NCBI RefSeq assembly: GCF_947179515.1
Contig: NC_067482.1
Location: 73,199,811 to 73,263,810, forward strand
From: Apodemus sylvaticus
Lineage: Eukaryota > Chordata > Mammalia > Rodentia > Muridae
DNA: 64,000 bases
Direction: 5' to 3'
Both the position numbers and the translations under genes were made by a program. Under the pieces are notes generated by a model that ran no database searches, was not told the DNA's origin, and was given only the letters and a program-made list of their open reading frames with translations. Position 1 is the stretch's first letter, and every line of letters begins with the position of its first letter. Of the stretch, positions 1 to 10,700 are shown in pieces.

Positions 1-1195
1 CTGTGCCACCGTCTCTGCGGCCACTAATGAAACTGAACTTGGTCTGTCAGCATCTCTTGGCAGGTATGTGAGTCTGCACTGCACTTATGGCTTTAGACAG
101 TGGAGCTGACATGGTCCCTGGAATCCACAGTTTCCTCCAAGACTAAATATTTGTTTTTCCTTCCTGTGGGCACAATCGTTCTTGAGCCAAAATACATGGA
201 TCTCACCCATAAAACCAGCATTCTGGAAGGAAGAAATGGTAGGAAGCCTGCTGCCTGCCCTTCTGCTGCCTGCCATGCTCTGCTGGATTCCAACAAGGAT
301 CTGGAAAGCTCTGGCTTTCACGGGTAGCACCCTAGACCCCGACGGATGCTGCGCAGGGTCACACAGCAAGGAGACAAGAGCAGCAACCAGACCTGATTGA
401 TCTGGGAGGTCGGGAATGAGTTCCTTCTACCTACCAGGGATTTGAGGACAGGGCTCCTAGAGTTCTGGAAACAGCAGGAACCGGGCCTGCGGTGGTCTAC
501 CTGCTTCCTTCCCTCTAGCTTTGAGCCCGGTGAGCTCTCTGCATGCACAAGCAATGTTTCCTAGATGGTGCACTCCTGCCTCTCAGTTAGTTGTGTGCAG
601 ACATGCTTGTTTAAAGGAATTCTTCCTGCACCAGAGGAGAAAAATGCTGCAAAGGGCATCCTCAGGACCAGTGGGATGTTTGGATGAAGGTAATGGAGCC
701 AGTACTAATTTTCTGTAATGGAGTTATATAAAAGAACATCTTTGTTCTTAGGCAAAATAAGGGCAGAGGGGCTGGAGACTGTCCTCCTATCTGCTACTGC
801 CCCAAACAGTTAAAATAGCAACACTTTATCACTGCTCATATAGAACTCAGTGAACTGGGGCCTGAGGCTCAGCTGGGTGACTCCTCTTTGTGGGCGGAAT
901 CTCCAAGGCTGGGAGGAGTCTGTAAGGATGGTAAAGGTGTCTGCAGTCAGCTGGCAGCCTGTGTGTGTGTCATGAGAGGCTTCAGTCACATGTTGGGAAT
1001 GAATGGGCCATTGTGGGACCACCTGGACCTCACCTTTATATGGTGGGTGTATCCCAGGAGGGGTGAATAGGAGCTACCAGCTTTCTTAGAGCCAGGCCCA
1101 AGGGCTGGCACAGTGTTACTTCTGCCACCTTCTATTGGCCAATCAAGTTATTATAGTCGCTTCCCACAGCCCACATGGGGTCATGTCTTCTGTGT
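1..1195. other. Unique non-coding stretch
   Basis: No repeat, RNA gene or convincing coding exon is recognised. Open frames of up to 94 codons overlap each other on both strands and show no domain, as expected by chance in sequence of moderate GC. Confidence 0.5.
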
Positions 1196-1202
1196 GTGTG
1201 TT

Positions 1203-1311
1203 CCTGGGTATGGAGCCCTGGACCTCACACAGGCTAGGCTGTTGAGATAAAAATCTCACTAGGTTGCCAAAACTAGGCTGGCCTTGAACTTGTGATCCTC
1301 CTGCCTCAGTA
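1203..1311 (-). repeat. ID/B1 composite SINE fragment (B4/RSINE1-like)
   Basis: The left part reads as a reversed tRNA-like ID segment (GGACCTCACACAGGCTAGGC). The right part is reversed B1/7SL-like (AGGCTGGCCTTGAACTTGTG, then CCTCCTGCCTCAG). Order and orientation fit a B4/RSINE1-type composite on the minus strand, diverged and truncated. Confidence 0.6.
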
Positions 1312-1379
1312 TGCACACACACATGCACATGGTGTGATGGTTAAGGAGGCCTTGCACCACTGGGTGTGTGAGCTATGTG

Positions 1380-1500
1380 AATGTGTGTGGAGGTCATAGG
1401 AGGAAGACGTGTGTCCTCCTCTGTCGTTCTCTGCTTTATGACCTTAAGACAGGGTCTCTCACTGAGCCTGGAGCTAGGTCAGCACTCAACAGGTCCCAAC
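1380..1500 (-). repeat. SINE-like fragment, family uncertain
   Basis: GTGTGTGGAGGTCATAGG followed by AAGACAGGGTCTCTCACTGA resembles reversed rodent SINE sequence. The second motif recurs in diverged form near 21200. The fragment is short and the family is not certain. Confidence 0.35.
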
Positions 1501-2190
1501 AGTTCTCTTGAGAAGAACTAGTTGTAGTCACCTACCTGTATCACAGAGCACCTTGGATTCCTTTTCTGATCCTGTGATAAAATACCCCAACAAGAGAGCA
1601 GCTACCCCAACTAGGGGCTTTCCTGGAAAAGGGACTTTTGGTATGAAAGCAGGATGTCCACAGAAAGTGGACCAACAGCTGGCCTTCCTTCTGCCCTGTT
1701 CACAGCTCAGGCCCCTACCTGTAATGCAGAGACAGCCAGGCCTTGCCAAGGCCAGCACAAATCTAAAGAACAGCCATCAAACCCTGCTTTGTGCCCAAGG
1801 CCCAGGAGTGAAGAGATTCAACCCTTCCAGGAGCAGAATTACAGCTGCCAAGGAGGGAAGTCAGGAGTGACTAGGTTGCAAGAGGAAAGGAGATCTGAGA
1901 GGACTCCAGGGCAGGAGTTTGCAGGGCCCAGTTTTGTGAGTTGAGGCCAAAGTGGGAGACATCACTCAAAAGGCTGGAGGAAGTTAATTTCCAGCAGAGA
2001 AGGCAGCAGGTACAAATGCTCGAGACACTCTCAAGCATAGCTGGGGTGTTAGAGGGGACGCCATCTGCAGGGGGAGTCCAGGCTACAGGGCTGGGACATA
2101 GACGCTAAGGAATTAAAGCACTTGCCTTCAAGTCCATAGATGCTGAGTGGGTGTAGTGGCCTGCCAAACATCATGCATGCACACGTGTTT

Positions 2191-2341
2191 TACACACACA
2201 CACACACATGAGAGAGAAAAAGAGAGAGACAGAGACAGAGAAAGAAACAGACACAGAGAAGACAGAGACAGACAGAGAGAGACAGAGATTGAGAGACAGA
2301 AGACAGAGACAGGCAGGCAGACAGGCAGACAGACAGACAGC
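2191..2341. repeat. Compound microsatellite (CA)n-(GA)n-(GACA)n
   Basis: A CA run passes into an imperfect GAGA/GACAGA purine-rich tract and ends in GACA/GGCA units. The open frames across it (Arg/Glu/Asp-rich on plus, Ser/Leu-rich on minus) are products of the repeat. Confidence 0.95.
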
Positions 2342-2409
2342 AAAATCTAGACCACCATTAGGGGACAGAGTACCTGTTCAGCCCCTGTGCATCAGTTCCC
2401 AGGTCCTGA

Positions 2410-2535
2410 AGTCACACAGAGCTCTGGAAAACACCTTGGCCGGGCCACTCCCTAGCTGTGCCCCCTTGAGCAGGTTTCTCAGCCTCTTTGTGCTGTTTCC
2501 TTATCTGTAATCTAAACATAAATAACTGACTTTGG
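2410..2535 (+). repeat. MIR SINE remnant
   Basis: The order CTAGCTGTGCCCCCTTGAGC, then TTTCTCAGCCTCTTTGTGC, then TTTCCTTATCTGTAA follows the MIR core and 3' region (tRNA-derived mammalian SINE) on the plus strand. Confidence 0.65.
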
Positions 2536-2692
2536 AGGTAACACGTCCAATGTGGGGCCACTAAAGTGTCTGGCTCAGTTCCTTGCCCAAGGTGCTTAGC
2601 CCAACAGTTTTTACTCCCATCCTTGAAGCTGCTGTCATCGTCTCTCCAGCTGCCTCCACTGTAGAATTTCCAGTCTCATTCCAGGCAGCTTA

Positions 2693-2892
2693 ATCATCAC
2701 CACCAGCACCACCAGCACCATCAGAACCATCAGAACCATCACAGCATAGCATCAGCACCACCAGCACCACCAGTACCACCAGCACCATCAGCACCATCAC
2801 AGCATAGCATCAGCACCACCAGCACCACCAGCACCATCAGCGCTACCACAGCACAGCATCAGCACCATCAGTACCCATCAGCGCTACCACAC
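2693..2892. repeat. CACCAG/CATCAG trinucleotide array with higher-order units
   Basis: About 200 bp of CAC/CAG/CAT triplets. A marker, ACAGCATAGCATCAGCACCA or its variant, recurs at 2741, 2799 and 2848. This gives longer units of 58 and 49 bp that differ by one 9-bp CACCAGCAC-type block. Confidence 0.9.
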
Positions 2893-3109
2893 AGGCTCCT
2901 GGTGTCCTCTGGTGACAGATCTCTCTGAGGGAGCCCACTTGACGGTTTCAGGACTTGAAGCCGATTTTCTCTGGCTTGTGGTGGTTCAAAACTGCTACCC
3001 TGGCATTCTTTCCTCTGTTTATTGTTTTAGAAAATCAACTAGAAAATTGCTTTCTTCCTGATATGGGTCTCCAGCCTGAAGCATCGGGATTTTCCACTGG
3101 CATCTCGGA

Positions 3110-3410
3110 ATGTTCTCTCTCAGAGGAGGCCTAAGGAGGAAGAGAAGTCTGTGGGAAGGGAAGGGAAGGGCACAGGAGCTGAACCCAGGAGAGAAGGGTT
3201 TGAAAAGGGGTTTGGGGAAGCAGGTGAAGGGGAAATGGGATATAAGGTGGAAAAGAGAGCTCTGGTCCAGAAAGGAGAGGGACATGGGGGCAGGGATAGG
3301 AAGAAAAAGAGACTTACCGGGAAAAGAGACCTAGAGGGATGTGGTAGGAGAAGCTTGGGGGAATAGAGGGGTCTGGGAGAAGAGATGGAGGGGAGAGGAG
3401 GCTGGGTGGT
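3110..3410. repeat. Purine-rich low-complexity tract
   Basis: About 300 bp strongly biased to A and G on the plus strand, with GGGAAGGGAA and GAGAAG motifs. The frames encoding Arg/Lys/Gly/Glu-rich peptides are composition artefacts. Confidence 0.75.
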
Positions 3411-4255
3411 ACCTCAGTCCTCTCAGGACCCACACCGAGGATGAGCCTTAAGGGATCCATTCACCCTCCTCAGTTCTGGAGGTGGAAGTTCACACGTGTG
3501 ATGCTGGCCACCTTGTGCCTGTAATGGTTCTGCCTATGGTTTGTAGATGACCCTCTCACTGTACATGAATACATGGCAGAGAGAGAGATGTGCCAGGGAG
3601 GATCCAATGTTTTCTCCAGTAAACATGAAGAACCTACAGAGTATCTTGTCCTGCAGTGCTGGGGACAGGAGAAGAGTGAAGAGGTAGACAGCAGGTGTGT
3701 CTGTTTGGAGAGGGCCTGGCAGGGTGAATGCTGGGGAATGAAGAAGGAGGCAGGTTCCAGTCTCAGCTGTGGGGTTGGTTAAATGGAAAAGCAACAGGAG
3801 CCAGGCTCAGCCCATTTCTCCCTGCCTCCCTGGCCCATCTAAAGGTAGAAAAGAAGGCTGGGTTGAGGGTGAGATCCCCATCCCTGTGGATGTGCAGGGA
3901 CTTTGCAGAGGGGACCCTGTGTACTTCTTGGTAACAGCCATTGTCCTGTCGTTTCCTAAGAGTTTGTAGTCTTCAGCAAAGGCTTCCCTTTCAGCTCTGC
4001 CATGAGAAGGCAGCCCAGTGCTGAGGCTAAGGGTGGTGTACAGGTGTGCTTCTTGGCCAGGCAAGGCTGATAGTTGATGGCTCTTCTGTACACCATGGCT
4101 CAGGGACCTGGGCTCTTCTCCTCATGGTTCTATCACTGCAGGAGCTGACTGCAGGAATGGGACACATTAACTCTGTCCCCAGATCCACTGGCAGACCTGC
4201 AAGAGAAGCTGGAAAATGTGACTCAGCTGCAGGGCCAGAGGAAGAGGAAGTGGGT
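3411..4255. other. Unique non-coding stretch
   Basis: No recognisable repeat or gene. Several overlapping short frames exist on both strands without domain features. Confidence 0.45.
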
Positions 4256-4286
4256 TTGATGAGTAGCAGGGACTCCAGGGGCTTGT

Positions 4287-4588
4287 TCCATCCACCCCTC
4301 CACCCCTCCACCCCTCCACCCCTCCACCCCTCCACCCCTCCACCCCTCCACCCATCCACCCCTCCACCTATCCATCTATCCACCTATTCACCCATCCACT
4401 CATCTATCCAACCATCCATCTACCCATCTACCCATCCATCCATCATGCATCCATCAATCCATCCACCCATCCACCCATCCACCCATCCACCCATCCATCC
4501 ATCCATCCACCTATCCACCCATCCACTCATTCATCCATCCATCCATCCATCTATCCACCCACCCACCCACCCATCCATCCATCCATGT
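4287..4588. repeat. (CCACCCCT)n/(CCAT)n array, left arm
   Basis: The array starts with 8-bp CCACCCCT units, then becomes mixed CCAT/CCAC/CTAT units. A 181-codon plus frame and the Trp/Gly-rich minus frames (GGVEGWRG repeats) are artefacts of this array. Confidence 0.97.
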
Positions 4589-4599
4589 TGACAAATACT

Positions 4600-4768
4600 A
4601 ACCAGAGCAGACAACAATAATAATATACCTTGAGGTACTTACTAAGAAGTTCATGGTGTCCATCAGACAGATAAGCAAACAGAGGCACCAAGAAAATGCA
4701 GTTGCCCAGGAGTCACAGATATTTGGTAGTAGGCCCTGACTCTCCAGGACTGCATTCCTAGGTGATCA
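4600..4768 (-). repeat. MIR SINE remnant between the hairpin arms
   Basis: GACAGATAAGCAAACAGAGG, then GTTGCCCAGGAGTCACAGAT, then GGCCCTGACTCTCCAGGACT parallels the reversed MIR (gaggaaactgaggc, cttgcccaaggtcacac, tctgactcc). It occupies the loop of the inverted repeat. Confidence 0.55.
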
Positions 4769-4770
4769 CT

Positions 4771-4934
4771 GAATGAATGGGTAGCTGGATGGATGAATGG
4801 ATGGATGGATGGATGGATGGATGGATGGATGGGTGGGTGTATGGATAGATGAGTGGATGGTGAGTGGATGGATGAGTGGATGGATAGATGGATGGATAGA
4901 TGGATGGATAGGTAGATGGATGAATGGGTGGATG
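4771..4934. repeat. (ATGG/GGAT)n array, right arm
   Basis: GGAT tetramers with GATA and GAGT variants. This is the complementary orientation of the array at 4287-4588. Confidence 0.97.
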
Positions 4935-4984
4935 GAACGAGCCTCTGGAGTCCCTGCTACTCAGCAAGGACTCCACTCAGCCTA

Positions 4985-5203
4985 CCATGGGTGGCACCAC
5001 CCCAGAGAACCCCATGTTATACAAGAAAGCAGGCTGAACGAGCCAGTAAGCAGTGCTTCTCCATGGCCTCTGCTTTAGTTCCTGCCTCTGGGTTCCTGTT
5101 TCAGTTCTTAACTTCTTTCATTATAATCCAAAATAAACCCTTTCCTTCCCAGGATGCTTTTGGTCATGGTGTTTATCGCAGCAATAGAAAGCAAAGTAGG
5201 CAT
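4985..5203 (+). repeat. 3' part of a MaLR-type LTR (ORR1/MT group)
   Basis: GAACGAGCCAGTAAGCAG, CTCCATGGCCTCTGC, AATAAACCCTTTCCTTCCCA and GGTCATGGTGTTTATCGCAG match the 3' half of the LTR seen complete at 45627-46005. AATAAA is its polyadenylation signal. The 5' half is missing and the break lies just right of the inverted repeat. Confidence 0.7.
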
Positions 5204-6344
5204 TGCCTGTCCCCTGACAAAGGTAACTTGTTGGTTCTCCACCCCTCACAGCTAGCTAAGGTTCCTTAGGCCTGGCCTTTTACCTCATGAAGCCTGGGAA
5301 ACAATCTTGTTATCATAGCTCAGATGGAGAAGGCTGAGAGCAAACTGCTCATGGGAAAACTGAGCCCTAGGAAGGATAAGGTTTACCATTAGCTCCTGGA
5401 ACATCCTGTCTGACCGAGAATGCAGCATCCTCCTTTGAAAACTGTATGGAAGTTTGATGTTTTCCATCAGGGGCCATTTCAAGTTCTAGGGAAGCATGAA
5501 ACCCTCAACATCCTCCAGTTGCTCAACATCACCTGGCTGCTCTCAACAGGACTCTGCCTTTGTCCTGCCTGGGCCCACAGCACCTCTGCTGACTGAAGAT
5601 AGCAAATTAGAGACCTTTAGCCACGTAATCCCTGTGACTGAAGACCTTGGGACAGCACGCCATGGGTACACAGATGAGACAGACAGCCCAGAGCTGTAAT
5701 GACCCAGCAGCTTCTGGGCTCACAGACACACAGGGAGCCTGCTTCCCCTATGCCCCCCACCCCTGCAATCACACTGCATGGCTTCCCACATGTTGCCCCT
5801 TCAACCTCAGTTTCCAAAAAGCAGAATGAGTCAACTTTCCACGAGCAGGACAAGATGGTGCTCACTGCATCAGTAGGCATCCCAGCACCGCAGAACTCTT
5901 TCCTGCTTTCCTAACAGGATGTGGGGTGGCCACACCTCACTTACTAAGTCTCCTTGCTAAGGACCTAAAGAAGATCAGGACTATAAGAATATGTAGGGGG
6001 GGGGCGGATGCCAGGTCGGCCACGGCTCGGTCGGCGTGAAACTCCATTAGGACTAAGAAGTTGAAAGCAGAGCTTATGAGCTGATAATGACCCTGAGCCC
6101 ATAGCTGAGCAGATAATCCAGTTTGTGTATCCGATAAAGTGGGATGGAAATAAGAAACATAAGGAACATATTGCCCAGTGCAATGGGAAGCGGCCTTGTC
6201 CTTCCTCAGAGACTCTATAAGCTGCAGACTCCTCCTGGACCCCACCCTGCCTTGAGACTCCATGCTGCTGATACTCACTCTACCAGTGGACTCTGGCTCC
6301 CCAACAGGAGATTGGGCAGCTGTGCAGACTGGTACCACTTCTGG
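5204..6344. other. Unique stretch with a small CpG cluster
   Basis: No repeat family recognised. At 6004-6041 six CG dinucleotides fall within about 40 bp in otherwise CpG-poor DNA. The 149-codon minus frame at 5937-6386 has no domain. Confidence 0.4.
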
Positions 6345-6510
6345 GAGCCTCAGTTTCTTCATCTGTGCCGATGGGAACAATGACATCTGCTGAGCAACAT
6401 TGTGGGTACCTGCCTGAGCCCAGAAAAGAAGGTTGGGTCAGGTGGGAATATCTTGTCACTCAGTGGGATGCCTGCTAGGTGCTCATAAAATGTTTAGTGA
6501 ATAAACTGAT
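6345..6510 (+). repeat. MIR SINE remnant
   Basis: GCCTCAGTTTCTTCATCTGT is a near-consensus MIR segment. It is followed by GATGGGAACAATGACATC and, further on, GGTGCTCATAAAATGTTTAG, matching the MIR 3' end. Confidence 0.75.
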
Positions 6511-7570
6511 CATAGTAGGTGTTCTGTTAACGTATGTAGAGTGAGTAATTGGCTAAAGGAAGACACGGAGGCCCATCTTTCCAATGGACAGTCTGCCTGC
6601 AGGCTTCTGTCTGGGGATGTTTTTGATAGTTGAGGCAATTGGACTCAAAATGGCTGTATAAGGAGTCCTGGCTTGCAGGGCTCTTTAGACACTGCCTCTT
6701 GTGTTTGGAGCCCTGTTGTGTTTACTTCCACATGCATTGTACTTTCCGTAGTATCTACACATTTCTCAGAGGGCCTATCACTTGGCAATGCTTTCAATAG
6801 TGGCTGAAGCGGTAGACACAGACATCTCTCTCTCAAGGACCGGAGGATCTGCCAGCGTCATAAAACAAAGTTCTTCCTGTCTCTCAGCTGTGCCACCCAC
6901 AGCACATTGGTTCTTTGTCATAGTGCCTGGAATGTTATGGTCACAAGTAGCTATGACAACTCCAGGCATCGCAAGTTCAAAGTCAGAGAAATGAAAGCAA
7001 CATAGCCAACCCTGGCTGCAGGGGAAGCTGGGGAAATAGGCATCCAGCAAAGGCTGATGGGAAGGCCAGGCTGATCCAAGCCAATCACAACTGACCACAA
7101 GACACCGGCTCAAAGCAAAAACAGGATTTACACAGTGAGGGGAAAGGAGGGCAGTGGAGAGTGTGCCCAGCCATTCGTGGAGGCCCAGAGCCACTTGCCG
7201 GGAGTCAGCCATGCTCTCACCTAAGCAAGGACACTGGGCCCCTGGGACACCCCAGTGACAGGTCCTGGGGCTGTACACTTTGGTGCTGAGTTTCTAAAGC
7301 AATATCAGAAGAGGCAAGAATCGGAAATCTGTACAGCCACACATCAGGTCCATCTGGACAGCTGACACTATTCACAGCAGCCTGACCCCAGGAGTGTGGC
7401 CTCTGGATGTCTTCAGTGCCCCTTGAACTTCTATGGTGACATAATAATCAAGTGCCTTGGGGACCTTGGTTGTATCTTCACTTAGCAAGAAAAAGTCTGA
7501 AGGATCTGTGGGGTCCTAAGCTGGGGCCATTGGGTGTGTATCAAGAGTTAGAACATAGTATGGAATACCT
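6511..7570. other. Unique non-coding stretch
   Basis: No recognisable repeat. A 166-codon minus frame (6778-7278) has no domain or supporting splice signals and is probably chance. An A-run closes the region at 7571-7585. Confidence 0.4.
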
Positions 7571-7585
7571 AAAAAAAAAAAAAAA
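7571..7585. repeat. Poly(A) run
   Basis: Fifteen consecutive A. No recognisable retroposon body lies upstream. Confidence 0.9.
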
Positions 7586-7699
7586 GGGACTTTGCTATAT
7601 GTCAGCCTCATTGCTGTGTGTCTAGAGAGGATGTGAATATTCTAGATGGTTCTCACCAAGAAAGTCAGAAGACAAGTATCTTGAGGTCTGCAGGTGGTT

Positions 7700-8092
7700 C
7701 ATAAGAAAATGGATACACATGTATTCAATGTAAGAAAACGTGGATACACATATATACAATGAACACACATACAAATGTACACATACAATATATACACGTA
7801 TGCACAATATGCACATATATACTTGCAAAATTGTATACAATGTATACATGTATACACACAGATGTATACCACATACAATGTACATATATACACATACACA
7901 AACATAATGTAAACAGTACACAGATATACAAACACAAATGTATATAAATGCACATATGTGCATTCAATGTACACATATATGTATGTAAGCATACACATGC
8001 ACAGAAACACACATGTACAATGCACACATACACACATGTAGACACATTATATATATATTTATATATATGTATATATGTGTGTGTGTGTATGC
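7700..8092. repeat. Degenerate (TACACA)n/(TA)n purine-pyrimidine repeat
   Basis: About 390 bp of ATACACAT/GTATAC variants, almost all alternating purine and pyrimidine, ending in (TA)n and (TG)n. The Cys/Val/Tyr-rich minus frames of 106-113 codons are translations of this repeat. Confidence 0.93.
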
Positions 8093-8684
8093 CTAAAGAG
8101 TGAGTGCATTGTGTGTAGTAAGAGAGAAGGGAGCACGCACTTTAGTGTAAGCACTAACACTTGGTAGCACTGACTTCTAATTAAGGGATATACAGGTGTT
8201 GTTGTAGAACTTCTGTAATATACTTTTAAGTAATCTATCAAAGGCAAAGGTTGGAAAGGGATGCATTAATATTTTCATAGGACAGAAAAATTAAAGCTAA
8301 TAACCAAAATTACAACATATTAACAGATTTTTAAACATCAGACTGCTCTACCAGGGCTAGCAGAGTCCAGTGTGAGCCCTCAATGACAAATTCAAGGTCT
8401 TCTTCAGCTTCCCCTGGGCCTAGGTTCAGCGTCTGGAATGTCCTGGGAAGTGGCTCCCAGGAAAGGGGGCTGGGCATGCATGAAGTATCTTTCTTTGAAC
8501 CTGAGCAGAAGTCACAGTCCCCTGGACACTGCTGGACTGAGCACCCATATAAATGCCACCTGGACTGGACTGGGGATGGGTTTGCCAAGAGCTGGAAACT
8601 CCCAAAGCAGAATTTCACCTGAATGAGGTACTTGGGGGAGATGAAGGCACAAAAGAGCCTTCCATCCTGCAACACATAGTCATG
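8093..8684. other. Unique non-coding stretch
   Basis: No recognisable repeat or exon. A minus frame at 8331-8780 runs into the adjacent GT microsatellite. Confidence 0.4.
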
Positions 8685-8750
8685 AATGTGTGTGCACGTG
8701 CGTGAGTGAGTGTGTGTGTGTGTGTGTGTGTGTGCGTGTGCACGCGCGTT
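8685..8750. repeat. (GT)n microsatellite
   Basis: GTGTGCACGTGCGTGAG leads into a GT run and closes with CACGCGCG. Confidence 0.95.
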
Positions 8751-10139
8751 GAAGCTAGTTCCATTTACCAGTTCCTGCATCCATCAGAGGATCAGAGGGC
8801 AGGGACAGCCCCTCCCCCGGATGGTGTCTACCTCCTGGCAGCTTGCAGCATTCAGGGCTCCCCTGCCCACCTCCCCAGATGTCTTGCCCATTCTCTGCCC
8901 AGGAGGCTCTGTGGTGTCACGCTAATCCCATTATTACAAATGAAGATGTCATCACAGCTCTTGCCAACGACCCTCATGGCTGATCCCTCTTTGGAAGAGA
9001 GAAGTGCTGTTGTCCACTGACTTCTGAAACTCCCTATGGGACCATGGCTGAGGAAGATTTCTGCAGCCTCCCAGCTGGTCAGGGGCATCCTGACAGAGTT
9101 AGGCAGCCTGAGTGGGGAGTCAGGACTTTGCAAGGTACCAGCTGATCAGACACATACTGACTCATACATCTACTTTTCTAATGTTCTCATTACTTCTATT
9201 TATAAACAAGGGGGGGAAAAAGACAGAAAACCCAGTGACATGGCCAAGGTCCTGGCTGGTGATTTCAGTGGCCAGCTAATCCAAGACCACAAAGCTGCCA
9301 CCTGCTTGAAATGATGAATTTTGAATGGAACCAGTGGCATTTGGCCCATGGCAAAGATTCAGTTTAGTTTTGCATGGGAACACAGGCTTCCTGTTTTTGC
9401 CTATGTTCTCTGGCCAGCTGAGTTTCCAAGATGATGAAGGGGTTTGAATTTTCCATGGTCTGGAGTGTAAGATGCACCATGGGCTAACCATCTCTTTGGT
9501 ACCTGAGACCTGGTGTCCCTGTATCCTGCCTCTGTACCGTAAGAACCAGAAATGTCATTGCTGGCTATGCAGGAAGTGTCTGAGCAAGGGGCTGTCAGAT
9601 ATATGTCATATATAATACAATACCCAGGGCATGCTGTTAAGGATCTAGGTGTCAGGTCTCAAGAGGAGAACCACTTGTCTAGCGGGACGCACTGGCTTGA
9701 AGAATAGACAAAGGGACTTAGACCAGTCCTAGAATGGACTACTTGCCTCTGCTGGAGCCATCCAGGGACCAGTTAGAAGGATGCTTTTGGCTTCTGGATT
9801 GCATCACCCTAGCTGCTGATGCCAGTGATGGGTCTGAGATTCTTCTCACATCTGACCTTACGCCTGGCTTCCTGAAGCTTCTGGAAGTATGCTGAGCTTC
9901 CTGAGTGAAAGACCCAGCACCTAAAGAATTCTAGGGGGGACCTAGCTCTATGACCACGGACAGCTTCCTTGCTCTGTCATTTGAGTGATGCTCCAAGCTG
10001 AAGGCTCATGTCACCCTAGCTGTGTCTATAAAGTCCCAGCTCTCCAGGAGATGGTCCCTGGGCCAGGGACCAGGAGGAGGCAGCAGTGGCTGCATACACT
10101 CGTGGAGTATATCTCCATCTAGAGCCTTACCTTAAAAAT
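8751..10139. other. Unique non-coding stretch
   Basis: Nearly 1.4 kb with no repeat or gene that I recognise. There is a short G-run followed by AAAAAG at about 9209. Confidence 0.4.
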
Positions 10140-10147
10140 AAGAGGCA

Positions 10148-10287
10148 CAAGGGACTGACTGAGATGCTTAGCCAGTAAAAGTGCCTGCCACCAAGTCTGA
10201 TGAGTTTAACGTGGAGGCCCAAAAAATGTAAGGAAAGAACAGACACCTTCAAGTTGTCCTCTGACTTCCACATGTGTGCTGTAATAC

Positions 10288-10319
<32 letters not shown>

Positions 10320-10370
10320 CAGCACCAACTCCCCATTCCCCATGCAACACAATAAAAAAAAAAAATGAAA
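10148..10370 (+). repeat. B3 SINE with (CA)n tail
   Basis: ACTGACTGAGATGCTTAGCC, AAGTGCCTGCCACCAAG and CAAGTTGTCCTCTGACTTCC follow the B3 consensus. The 3' part holds a CA microsatellite (10286-10320) and ends in an A-rich tail at about 10353-10370. Confidence 0.85.
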
Positions 10371-10450
10371 ATAGGAGGCAGCTGGTCTGTTGTGTCTCCA
10401 GTCAGGAAGCAGAAAGAGAGAAATGAATGCCGCTGCTCTTCCCAATTTCT

Positions 10451-10540
10451 CCTTTTTTTTTGTTGTTTGTTCGGGGGGGGGGGGGGGTTGTTTGTTTGTT
10501 TGTTTTTCAAGACAGGGTTTCTCTGTGTAGCCCTGGCTCC
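10451..10540 (-). repeat. Truncated B1 SINE with homopolymer tracts
   Basis: A T-run, a G-run of about 15 and a GTTT tract precede CAAGACAGGGTTTCTCTGTG and TAGCCCTGGCT, the reversed 3' end of B1. The element stops after about 30 bp of body. Confidence 0.8.
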
Positions 10541-10547
10541 TTTTTAT

Positions 10548-10700
10548 GCAGTCGGGGAATGAAGTTTAGGGAATGGTTCCACCCACTCTTAGGTTGAATC
10601 TTCTCACTTCCTTTAATCCAACCTTGATACTTCCTCATATACATTCTCAAAGAGTGTAGAGCCTGTCAAGTTGACCATCGACATAAGCTATCACAACCGG
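10548..10700 (-). repeat. LTR-like remnant, family uncertain
   Basis: GGAATGGTTCCACCCACTC, then CTGTCAAGTTGACCATCGAC and CATAAGCTATCACAACCGG, resemble a rodent dispersed LTR-type repeat in reverse orientation. Boundaries are uncertain. Confidence 0.4.

Larger units (their letters stand above)
4256..4967. repeat. Inverted repeat enclosing two opposed CCAT/GGAT arrays
   Basis: The 37 bp at 4261-4297 reappear as the reverse complement at 4926-4962, with 35 of 37 positions matching (GGAGTCCCTGCTACTC is shared), and weaker matching for about 5 bp more. Immediately inside the arms lie a CCAC/CCAT array (to 4588) and its complementary ATGG/GGAT array (from 4771). The whole unit could fold as a long hairpin with a loop of about 180 bp. 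Confidence 0.85.

Noticed and set aside
4046..4591. 181-codon plus-strand frame with His/Pro/Ser repeats
   Set aside because: Its C-terminal two thirds are a direct translation of the CCAC/CCAT microsatellite, which is open in several frames.
7622..8045. Cys/Val/Tyr-rich minus frames of 106-113 codons
   Set aside because: Translations of the TACACA/TA repeat in three overlapping frames.
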